From an uncultured Mucilaginibacter sp. (GTDB taxonomy: Bacteria > Bacteroidota > Bacteroidia > Sphingobacteriales > Sphingobacteriaceae), in NCBI GenBank assembly GCA_903885865.1, contig CAISKH010000457.1:1-11932 (forward strand): 11,932 nucleotides of DNA. The letters run 5' to 3'. This document shows, in pieces, positions 1-5,454 of this stretch. Numbering within the stretch: the first letter of the stretch is position 1; each line of letters opens with the position of its first letter. Made by a program: the position numbers and the translations under genes. The notes beneath the pieces are model-generated. The model saw only the letters and a program-made list of their open reading frames with translations. It did not search any database and was not told where the DNA came from.

Positions 1-345
1 CAATCGGGCACTAAAATTATTACCGACGCGCCGGTTGATAACCACGGCAAAGGCGAAGCGTTTTCGCCAACCGACCTGTTATCATCATCATTAGCAAGCT
101 GCATGATGACCCTGATGGGTATTGCCGGCAATACGCATAATATTAATATTGATAATACCACCTGCTCGGTAACTAAAATTATGGCTGCCGACCCGCGCCG
201 CGTTGCCGAAATTGTGATCAATTTCAAATTCCCGAAGACATACGACGGAAAAGAGCAAAAAATACTGGAACGCGCCGCGCTTACCTGCCCGGTGTATTTA
301 AGCCTGCATCCTGATTTGAAAAAGACGGTGGATTTTGGTTTTTAA
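1..345 (+). CDS. OsmC-family peroxiredoxin-like protein, 5' end missing
   Basis: The frame is open from base 1, so the N-terminus lies outside the window; 114 residues and the stop are visible. OsmC/Ohr proteins are cytoplasmic thiol peroxidases that reduce organic hydroperoxides with two cysteines. The stretch FSPTDLLSSSLASC (visible residues 21-34) matches the family block around the first catalytic cysteine (C34). The second cysteine sits in LTCPVYLSLHP (C96), the usual spot near the C-terminus. An additional cysteine occurs at 55. The protein is more like the general OsmC/YhfA branch than Ohr, but subfamily assignment is inference without the N-terminus. It converges on the bacillithiol-linked ytxJ gene, so both genes flanking the shared terminator concern thiol redox. 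The stop codon is followed within one base by a heptamer repeat array. Confidence 0.9.
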   Translation, partial: QSGTKIITDAPVDNHGKGEAFSPTDLLSSSLASCMMTLMGIAGNTHNINIDNTTCSVTKIMAADPRRVAEIVINFKFPKTYDGKEQKILERAALTCPVYLSLHPDLKKTVDFGF

Positions 346-346
346 A

Positions 347-374
347 GATTAGAGGTTAAAGATTGAAGATTAGG
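347..374 (+). repeat. Heptamer array, four units (GATTAGA-like)
   Basis: Four uninterrupted 7-base units: GATTAGA, GGTTAAA, GATTGAA, GATTAGG. The array begins one base after the OsmC stop codon. Its last unit (AGATTAGGC, 367-375) is a perfect inverted match to GCCTAATCT at 443-451, on the other side of the terminator hairpin. The same heptamer family recurs at 1533-1560 and 1582-1615. Confidence 0.75.
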
Positions 375-380
375 CCTGTC

Positions 381-423
381 AAAGTAAAAGCCCCGCAGAT
401 AATATCTCCGGGGCTTTTACTTT
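381..423. terminator. Bidirectional intrinsic terminator between osmC-like gene and ytxJ
   Basis: A nearly perfect hairpin. AAAGTAAAAGCCCC (381-394) pairs with GGGGCTTTTACTTT (410-423). An inner extension pairs AGAT with ATCT around the loop AAT. Runs of A on one side and T on the other let it work for both converging genes. Confidence 0.9.
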
Positions 424-442
424 ATACTTTTTTTGATGATTT

Positions 443-467
443 GCCTAATCTCTATTTAACTAATCAC
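443..467 (-). repeat. Inverted, degenerate heptamer array over the ytxJ stop
   Basis: Read on the minus strand, this contains GTGATTAG (467-460), a degenerate middle, and GATTAGG (450-444), the same family as the array at 347-374 but facing it. The ytxJ stop codon TAG (462-460) is part of the first unit. Only two units are clean, so calling it an array relies on comparison with the better ones. Confidence 0.55.
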
Positions 468-792
468 TATTTTCTGCTAACGCCTCCTCAACTGATATTT
501 CTCCATGCGACAGATCAAGCACACACTCGCCATCTTTAATTAATAATAGTTGTGGTGATTCGTGATTAACTTGAAAAAGCTGTGCAATCTGGTTGGATAT
601 ATCGCGGTGTTGTATCAGGTCTAAAAAATAAACCGACATATCTTCGGGTAAATTATCCCAGTCTGATTCAAATCGTTTTTTTGCCATCAGGCTGGTGTAA
701 CAGCGGGTGCTGTGTTTAAAAACCAAACTATAACCTTGATGCTGTTTAATTGGGGTAAGCTGCTCGGCCGATTCTAATAATATCCACTTCAT
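460..792 (-). CDS. ytxJ: YtxJ-family bacillithiol-system thioredoxin-like protein
   Basis: A 110-residue cytoplasmic protein of the YtxJ family (DUF2847), a monothiol thioredoxin-fold protein. The family is thought to act in the bacillithiol redox system by removing bacillithiol from proteins; this role is known mainly from phylogenetic association. The active-site region reads FKHSTRCYTS (residues 25-34) with a single reactive cysteine, C31; many homologues have a proline after it, while this one has tyrosine. The thioredoxin cis-proline loop is seen as HESPQ (77-81). A second cysteine, C90, lies near the C-terminus. The length is normal for the family. No signal peptide is visible. A -7 box lies just upstream of the start, suggesting an independent promoter and a very short leader. 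The start at ATG 792 gives the expected beginning MKWILLES. Confidence 0.88.
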   Translation of the reverse strand: MKWILLESAEQLTPIKQHQGYSLVFKHSTRCYTSLMAKKRFESDWDNLPEDMSVYFLDLIQHRDISNQIAQLFQVNHESPQLLLIKDGECVLDLSHGEISVEEALAENSD

Positions 793-799
793 ATAGCGG

Positions 800-807
800 C
801 AAAGATA
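800..807 (-). promoter_or_regulatory. Bacteroidota -7 box for ytxJ
   Basis: On the minus strand TATCTTTG matches the TAnnTTTG consensus exactly. It ends seven bases before the ytxJ ATG, so the transcript would have almost no leader. I do not see a TTG -33 element at the usual distance. Confidence 0.55.
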
Positions 808-879
808 GCAACCTGCCGGATGTTCTTCGTAATTGCAGCGTCAAACAAAATATTGGGCGAAAAATAAACTGAAATATCG

Positions 880-990
880 CTACCGCCCCCTTGGGTAGGA
901 GCTGTAGGCCGGGCAAAGTTTGTTGGAGCAGGAAGTAATAAGGCTTCCTAATGTTAGTATTATAAGAGCTATATAAATTAATTTTCTCAT
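880..990 (-). CDS. Small lipoprotein, 36 residues
   Basis: An open frame from ATG at 990 to TAG at 882-880. It encodes MRKLIYIALIILTLGSLITS followed by C21 and a short tail, CSNKLCPAYSSYPRGR. The first 20 residues are a textbook lipoprotein signal: two basic residues, a hydrophobic core, and the lipobox LITSC. The mature peptide would be only 16 residues, anchored by a lipidated cysteine, with a second cysteine at position 26. Its function is unknown. Small lipoproteins of this kind with a CPAYSSY-like tail seem familiar from Sphingobacteriaceae, but that is recollection and unverified. It begins 37 bases after the ribH stop on the same strand and may be co-transcribed. The start is preceded by an A-rich stretch rather than a Shine-Dalgarno sequence, normal for this phylum. 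Confidence 0.72.
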   Translation of the reverse strand: MRKLIYIALIILTLGSLITSCSNKLCPAYSSYPRGR

Positions 991-1027
991 TTTTTTATGT
1001 CTATAATATACATTATTTATACGAAAG

Positions 1028-1522
1028 TTAACCCCTTAAAGTTGCAGCAAGGTACGCCATTTTTATTGCTGTAACTGCTGCCTCGTCGCCTTTATTGCCA
1101 TGTTTGCCGCCTGAGCGCTCAATAGCCTGTTGCTGATCATTGGTTGTTAATACCCCAAATATAACAGGTTTTGAATACTTTATAGCAACATTGCTTAATC
1201 CGTTTGCCACGGCATTGCAAATAAAATCAAAATGCCGGGTTTCTCCCTGTATAACGCAACCCAAACAAATTATTGCATCTAATTTACTGTTTTTTAATAA
1301 TAAATCAGCACCTGCCGTTAATTCAAAGCTACCGGGTACGGCATGGGTGTAAATATTATCAATACGGGCGCCATATTTTATAAGCGTTTCATAGGCGCCC
1401 TGGTATAAAGCATTGGTGATCCCGCTGTTCCACTCGGCAACTACAATACCAAACCTATAGGGCGCCGCCGATGGTACTTCGGTGGCTGAAAAATCAGATA
1501 GGTTCTTAAGCTTTGTAGACAT
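1028..1522 (-). CDS. ribH: 6,7-dimethyl-8-ribityllumazine synthase
   Basis: A 164-residue cytoplasmic enzyme that condenses 5-amino-6-ribitylamino-uracil with 3,4-dihydroxybutanone 4-phosphate to form lumazine, the penultimate step of riboflavin synthesis; family members usually assemble as pentamers or 60-mer capsids. Diagnostic motifs are VAEWNSGIT (28-36, aromatic W31 for pyrimidine stacking), AVPGSFEL (61-68), and CLGCVIQGETRHFDF (86-100), with the catalytic histidine H97. The C-terminal GGKHGNKGDEAA (138-149) carries the usual phosphate-binding and closing segment. The first 20 residues are a slightly long, family-typical tail. It follows the TPR membrane protein gene on the same strand, with a heptamer array in between and no obvious promoter, so co-transcription is likely. 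No FMN riboswitch is visible upstream. No other riboflavin gene is in the window. Confidence 0.97.
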   Translation of the reverse strand: MSTKLKNLSDFSATEVPSAAPYRFGIVVAEWNSGITNALYQGAYETLIKYGARIDNIYTHAVPGSFELTAGADLLLKNSKLDAIICLGCVIQGETRHFDFICNAVANGLSNVAIKYSKPVIFGVLTTNDQQQAIERSGGKHGNKGDEAAVTAIKMAYLAATLRG

Positions 1523-1532
1523 GGGGGCTGGT

Positions 1533-1560
1533 GATTAGAGATTAGAGGTTAGAGATTAGT
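1533..1560 (+). repeat. Heptamer array, four units (left arm)
   Basis: Four contiguous units: GATTAGA, GATTAGA, GGTTAGA, GATTAGT. Its last 13 bases (1548-1560) are a perfect inverted match to 1603-1615, so the two arms can form a large stem with the intervening 42 bases as loop. It sits ten bases upstream of the ribH start, in the leader of that gene. Confidence 0.8.
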
Positions 1561-1581
1561 AATTAATAGCCGGCAATTCCG

Positions 1582-1615
1582 CCTAACCTCCAATCACTAA
1601 CCACTAATCTCTAAC
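1582..1615 (-). repeat. Heptamer array, inverted arm abutting the TPR gene stop
   Basis: Read on the minus strand: partial GTTAGA, then GATTAGT, GGTTAGT, GATTGGA, GGTTAGG. It starts at the stop codon TAG (1617-1615) of the TPR gene, paralleling the other arrays, which begin at or in a stop codon. As in the two left-hand arrays, there are four whole units. Confidence 0.78.
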
Positions 1616-2292
1616 TACAGTTTCGCTTCTGTTTTCGCTATATACTCATCAATGTTCTGTGCTTCCGCGCTTGATGGGTAATCGCTTTTTATTGATTTAT
1701 AAGTATCGTTTGCAGACTTATTATCATTTTGGGCTTCGTAAACCAAACCCAATTTTTTTAAGTAGAGGGGCGATAAGAAATTGTTTTTTGCTTTATCAAT
1801 CGCCTTTTTAAAGTAAGTTACCGATTTATCATAATCTTTCAACTCCACATAAGCGTCGCCGGTATCACCGTATGCTTCGGCAGCAACCATTATATCGTCG
1901 CCCCGGTAATTATCTAAATTATCAATGGCTTTACGAAATTCGCCTTTATTTAAATAAGCTACGCCTAAGTAATAGCTGGCCAGGTTAGCGGCCCTTGTAT
2001 TGCTGTAATCGGCAATGATCTTTTCAAATCCCGGGTAACCCGCGTCGCCTTTAATAGCTTTGTCCCAATCTTTTTTGGCCCAAAAATCCTGGGCAACATG
2101 CATTTGGTCGGCAGCCTTAATTTCTCTTGGCGCAAGGTATAATTTTTGATAAATAACATAAACAAGAATCATGGCCACAACAGCCGACGCTATAAAAATT
2201 AAGCTTTTTTGATTCTCACGGGCAAATTTACTTACCTGTACAAAATTATCCTCTTTTAACTGCACAGTTGTATTCTCGTGGGTTTTCGACAT
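1615..2292 (-). CDS. Membrane-anchored tetratricopeptide repeat protein
   Basis: A 225-residue protein with a charged N-terminal cytoplasmic segment (1-29), one membrane helix at about 30-48 (LIFIASAVVAMILVYVIYQ), and an extracytoplasmic helical part. At least two TPR-like units are recognisable. One is near 104-128, containing YYLGVAYLNKGEFRKAI. The other is near 136-169, containing YGDTGDAYVELKDYDKSV. A third probable unit is at 174-205. The architecture resembles the YfgM type of single-pass TPR proteins, which in E. coli associate with periplasmic chaperones and the Sec translocon. That link is an analogy, not shown here. A good promoter precedes it, and recF diverges from it. ribH follows on the same strand. 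No enzymatic motif is present, so its role is probably a protein-interaction scaffold. Confidence 0.85.
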   Translation of the reverse strand: MSKTHENTTVQLKEDNFVQVSKFARENQKSLIFIASAVVAMILVYVIYQKLYLAPREIKAADQMHVAQDFWAKKDWDKAIKGDAGYPGFEKIIADYSNTRAANLASYYLGVAYLNKGEFRKAIDNLDNYRGDDIMVAAEAYGDTGDAYVELKDYDKSVTYFKKAIDKAKNNFLSPLYLKKLGLVYEAQNDNKSANDTYKSIKSDYPSSAEAQNIDEYIAKTEAKL

Positions 2293-2314
2293 TTCTATTC
2301 TAAATTAAAGTTTG

Positions 2315-2345
2315 CAAAACTACATTTTTTAAAAAGTTTTAACAA
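2315..2345 (-). promoter_or_regulatory. Promoter of the TPR-ribH unit
   Basis: On the minus strand a TTG (-33 element, 2345-2343) is followed after exactly 20 bases by TAGTTTTG (2322-2315), a full match to TAnnTTTG. The spacing fits the known Bacteroidota vegetative promoter. The predicted start of transcription leaves a leader of roughly 15-20 bases before ATG 2292. Confidence 0.7.
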
Positions 2346-2419
2346 CAGCTTTTTATTTTATATGGTTGGTGCCGTTTTTTTTAATCTATGATAACCCTGA
2401 AAAGCACCCCGGTAATTAC

Positions 2420-2427
2420 TAAATTTG
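2420..2427 (+). promoter_or_regulatory. -7 box for recF
   Basis: TAAATTTG is an exact TAnnTTTG match, ending ten bases before the recF ATG at 2438. A clear TTG -33 element is not seen. The position implies a very short or absent 5' leader. Confidence 0.5.
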
Positions 2428-2437
2428 ATGCATCCTT

Positions 2438-3544
2438 ATGTATTTAAAGCAGCTGTCAGTTATTAACTTTAAAAATTATGCCGAAGCCGAACTAACGTTT
2501 AGCGAAGGTGTAAACGCGTTTTCGGGCAATAACGGCGCGGGTAAAACTAATTTGCTGGATGCTATTCACTACCTGGCGTTATGTAAAAGTTATTTTAACC
2601 CTATTGATAGCCAGCAAATAAAACAGGGTACTGATTTTTTTATTATTACCGGCACATTTAATAAGAACGGGCAGGACGACGCGATAGCCTGTTCTGTAAA
2701 GCGTAACCAAAAAAAGCAGTTTAAACGCAATAAAAAGGATTATCAGCGCCTGGCCGATCATATAGGACTATTGCCCCTTGTAATGGTTTCGCCTTATGAT
2801 ATCAGTATTATTATTGAAGGCAGTGAGGAAAGGCGCAAGTTTATTGATAATGTAATATCGCAAACTGATAATTCGTATCTGGATGAGCTGATAACGTATA
2901 ATAAGGTATTGGTAAACCGTAACGCGTTTTTAAAATTGATAGCTGATAGCGGCAGGTATGATCCTAATTTATTAGAGGTGCTGGATGAGCAGCTGGTTAT
3001 TTCGGGTAACCGGATATTTGAAAAGCGCAGGCTTTTTATGGAGGCCTTTACCATTATTTTTAATAAACATTATCAATTTTTAACTGATGATGCCGAGCAG
3101 GTTGAACTGCTATACGAATCGCAATTGCTGCAGGATGATTTTGCCGGCTTGCTTAAAAAGAATATGGAACGCGACCGCGCTCTTGAACGAACAACTGCCG
3201 GTATACATAAGGACGAACTCCAGTTTGCCATTCATGGAATGCCGATGAAAAAGTTTGGGTCACAGGGCCAGCAAAAATCATTTCTAATTGCCTTAAAGCT
3301 GGCGCAGTATAGTTTTTTAGATCAGCAAAAAGGCTTTAAACCATTGCTGTTGCTTGATGATATTTTTGATAAACTCGACGACTTGCGGGTAACCAAATTA
3401 ATGCAAATGGTATCAAACAATAACTTCGGACAGGTTTTTATTACCGATACCAATGATGCCCGGGTAAAAAAAATATTTAAAAGCATGGGTGTGCCTGTAA
3501 AACTGTTTAAAGTGAAGGAAGGAGAGATAAATGCGCAGAACTAA
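2438..3544 (+). CDS. recF: DNA replication and repair protein RecF
   Basis: A 368-residue SMC-like ATPase that, with RecO and RecR, loads RecA onto single-stranded gaps behind stalled forks. The N-terminal Walker A is GNNGAGKT (30-37). The ABC signature is in FGSQGQQKSF (273-282), and Walker B is LLLLDDIFDKLD (303-314) with D307/D308. The order and spacing of these motifs and the total length (about 360 is normal) are typical for RecF and too short for SMC or Rad50. The start at 2438 gives the conserved opening YLKQLSVINFKNY. In many bacteria recF follows dnaN; here it has its own upstream region, diverges from the TPR gene and overlaps the DUF721 gene at its 3' end, an arrangement I recall as common in Bacteroidota. 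Confidence 0.97.
   Translation: MYLKQLSVINFKNYAEAELTFSEGVNAFSGNNGAGKTNLLDAIHYLALCKSYFNPIDSQQIKQGTDFFIITGTFNKNGQDDAIACSVKRNQKKQFKRNKKDYQRLADHIGLLPLVMVSPYDISIIIEGSEERRKFIDNVISQTDNSYLDELITYNKVLVNRNAFLKLIADSGRYDPNLLEVLDEQLVISGNRIFEKRRLFMEAFTIIFNKHYQFLTDDAEQVELLYESQLLQDDFAGLLKKNMERDRALERTTAGIHKDELQFAIHGMPMKKFGSQGQQKSFLIALKLAQYSFLDQQKGFKPLLLLDDIFDKLDDLRVTKLMQMVSNNNFGQVFITDTNDARVKKIFKSMGVPVKLFKVKEGEINAQN
3519..3524 (+). promoter_or_regulatory. Shine-Dalgarno for the DUF721 gene, inside recF
   Basis: AAGGAG ends six bases before the ATG at 3531. Strong Shine-Dalgarno sequences are uncommon in this phylum, and none of the other genes here has one as good. Lying inside the recF coding end, it supports the overlapping start and suggests translational coupling. 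Confidence 0.65.
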
Positions 3545-3821
3545 CGACAAATCGCTCAAGGAAGCTATTGAACAAATGATGCAGGTTTATAAGATTAAAC
3601 GCAAGTTTGATGAAACCGGTGTTATAGCGGCATGGCCCAAACTGGTAGGCCAATCAGTAGCTAACCGTACCAAAGAATTGTTTATACACGACAAAAAACT
3701 ATTTCTGCGCATTGAATCATCAGTAATAAAAAACGAACTGATGGTAATGCGTACGCAAATAATAGATAAAATTAATACCGAAACTAAAAGTGAATTAATT
3801 CAGGAAATTATCTTTCTGTGA
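3531..3821 (+). CDS. DUF721 / DciA-like protein
   Basis: A 96-residue protein of the DUF721 family. The family includes DciA, the helicase operator/loader that helps DnaB in bacteria lacking DnaC or DnaI; Bacteroidota members are usually short, single-domain versions. The visible core is an N-terminal helix (SLKEAIEQMMQVYKIKRKFDE, about 8-28, of which the first part is family-typical) followed by the conserved VIAAWPKLVGQSVANRTKEL block (31-50) and the strand pattern LFIHDKKLFLRIESS (50-64). The gene starts 14 bases before the recF stop, with a good Shine-Dalgarno sequence inside recF, so the two are translationally coupled. A replication-associated role is inferred from family and neighbour. 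The gene name dciA is not assigned because function has been shown for only some family members. Confidence 0.85.
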   Translation: MRRTNDKSLKEAIEQMMQVYKIKRKFDETGVIAAWPKLVGQSVANRTKELFIHDKKLFLRIESSVIKNELMVMRTQIIDKINTETKSELIQEIIFL

Positions 3822-3856
3822 CGTAACCCCCGGAACTTTTTTACTGCAGGTATATT

Positions 3857-4276
3857 TTAAAACCGCTCAAAAGCAGAGAAAAAGAAGTTACCCTCAATTG
3901 CCGCATTTTCATCAGAATCAGAGCCATGAACGGCATTCGCGTCAATTGATTTTGCAAATAAATTGCGGATGGTACCGGGTTCTGCCTTCGTCGGGTCGGT
4001 GGCACCTATTAATTTGCGGTAATCTTCAATTGCATTTTCTTTTTCTAATATCGCAGCTACGATCGGCCCTGACGACATGAATGAAACCAAAGCGTTATAA
4101 AAAGGGCGGCCCTTATGTACGCTATAAAATTCACCTGCTTTTTCCGCGTTTAAAGCGGTGTATTTTAAGGCAATTATCTTAAAACCATTGGCTATTATTT
4201 TATCTAAAATTGCACCGATGTGCCCATTGGCAACCGCATCGGGTTTAATCATCGTAAAAGTTTTATTACTTTCCAT
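3857..4276 (-). CDS. ndk: Nucleoside diphosphate kinase
   Basis: A 139-residue cytoplasmic enzyme that transfers the terminal phosphate of ATP to nucleoside diphosphates through a phosphohistidine, balancing NTP and dNTP pools. Motifs are TMIKPDAV (8-15, with nucleotide-contacting K11), HKGRPFYNALVSFMSSGP (54-71), GATDPTKAEPGTIRNLFA (91-108), and NAVHGSDS (114-121), with catalytic H117. The length equals the usual bacterial size of about 140. Its stop is 35 bases from the DUF721 stop on the opposite strand, and no clear terminator hairpin lies in that gap. It diverges from nrnA; a -7 box lies about 65 bases upstream of the start. Confidence 0.98.
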   Translation of the reverse strand: MESNKTFTMIKPDAVANGHIGAILDKIIANGFKIIALKYTALNAEKAGEFYSVHKGRPFYNALVSFMSSGPIVAAILEKENAIEDYRKLIGATDPTKAEPGTIRNLFAKSIDANAVHGSDSDENAAIEGNFFFSAFERF

Positions 4277-4341
4277 TTTGTAGTTTAGTTAGGGTGGATG
4301 CCACTCCCGTGTATAAAAAATCCACTTTTTATATAATTCTG

Positions 4342-4349
4342 CAAAAGTA
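4342..4349 (-). promoter_or_regulatory. -7 box for ndk
   Basis: TACTTTTG on the minus strand matches TAnnTTTG. It would give a leader of roughly 60 bases before ATG 4276. The -33 region has no clear TTG at normal spacing. Confidence 0.5.
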
Positions 4350-4413
4350 GGTTTTTGCAATCGTACCCTAAAGCTTTTTTCATTAATTTATAAATGCTTT
4401 AAGTTTATTTACA

Positions 4414-4421
4414 TAGCTTTG
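4414..4421 (+). promoter_or_regulatory. -7 box for nrnA and possibly the first FKBP gene
   Basis: TAGCTTTG matches TAnnTTTG and ends 20 bases before the nrnA ATG. The -33 element is weak. Since the first FKBP gene begins two bases after the nrnA stop, this promoter probably serves both. Confidence 0.5.
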
Positions 4422-4441
4422 CAACTCTTTTTTTAAAATGA

Positions 4442-5452
4442 ATGTTAGATACCGCTTCGCTTAACGCCCTATTAGCACAGCCTCAAAAAATAGTTATCAC
4501 TACCCATCATAAACCTGATGGTGATGCTATGGGTTCGTCGTTAGGTTTATATAATTATTTAATACAACAGGGTCATCATACCCGGGTAATTACGCCAACC
4601 GACTATCCCGATTTTTTAAGCTGGATGCCCGGCAACGGTGAGGTTATTATTTATACAACACATACACAGGAAGCGGCTAAATTAATTGCTGACGCCACCC
4701 TGATATTCTGCCTTGATTTTAACGCCCTTAACCGTATTAACGAAATGGGCGAATTGGTGCGCGCATCGGGCGCTTATAAAATAATGATAGATCATCATCT
4801 TGAGCCGGAAGATTTTGATGATTATCGCCATTGGGATATCAATGCCTGTGCAAGCGCGCAATTAGTGTATGATTTTATAGTTAATGTATTAAACAATAAA
4901 AAGCTGGTTAATAAAGATGTTGCCACTTGTTTATATACCGGTATAATGACTGATTCGGCGTCGTTTAGGCTACCTAACACTACCTCAGCTGTACACAGGG
5001 TTATAGCCGACCTGATCGATGCCGGGGCAATTAACTGGCGCATACATGAACTGGTTTATAACAGCGCAACAGAGAACCGCCTTCGTTTTCTGGGTCATTG
5101 TTTAACTAATTGCCTTGAAATTTTACCTGAATTTAATACCGCAATTATAACGGTTAGCAAACATGATATGGAGAAATACGCCGTTAATACCGGCGATACA
5201 GAAGGTATAGTAAACTACCCCTTATCAATAAGTAACATACATTTAGCCGCATTTATAGTTGAACGAAATGATAAAGTAAAACTTTCCCTGCGTTCAAAAG
5301 GCGATTTTCCTGCAAATGAGATTTGTAAATTGTACTTTAGCGGCGGCGGCCACCGCAATGCGGCCGGAGGAGAATCAACGGCCTCTTTACAAGAGGTTGT
5401 AAATAAATTTAAATTAATTTTACCCGGATATAAAAAATTACTAATTCAATAA
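4442..5452 (+). CDS. nrnA: DHH-family bifunctional oligoribonuclease / pAp phosphatase
   Basis: A 336-residue cytoplasmic phosphoesterase that degrades two- to five-base RNA fragments (nanoRNA) and, in characterised relatives, dephosphorylates 3'-phosphoadenosine 5'-phosphate. The DHH domain has all metal-binding motifs: HHKPDGDAMGSS (22-33; D26 and D28), CLDFN (90-94; D92), DHHLEP (117-122), and GIMTDSASF (167-175; D171). The DHHA1 domain carries the substrate-binding GGGHRNAAG (301-309). The length fits NrnA (about 320). An upstream ATG at 4438 is out of frame, so 4442 is the start. The first FKBP lipoprotein gene follows after two bases. I recall a DHH-family gene beside the FKBP lipoprotein gene gldI in flavobacteria, so the pairing may be ancient; this needs confirmation. 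Confidence 0.95.
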   Translation: MLDTASLNALLAQPQKIVITTHHKPDGDAMGSSLGLYNYLIQQGHHTRVITPTDYPDFLSWMPGNGEVIIYTTHTQEAAKLIADATLIFCLDFNALNRINEMGELVRASGAYKIMIDHHLEPEDFDDYRHWDINACASAQLVYDFIVNVLNNKKLVNKDVATCLYTGIMTDSASFRLPNTTSAVHRVIADLIDAGAINWRIHELVYNSATENRLRFLGHCLTNCLEILPEFNTAIITVSKHDMEKYAVNTGDTEGIVNYPLSISNIHLAAFIVERNDKVKLSLRSKGDFPANEICKLYFSGGGHRNAAGGESTASLQEVVNKFKLILPGYKKLLIQ

Positions 5453-5454
5453 AA

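Noticed and set aside
1523..1614. FMN riboswitch upstream of ribH
   Set aside because: The region is short, consists mostly of heptamer repeats, and lacks the conserved multi-stem FMN aptamer segments.
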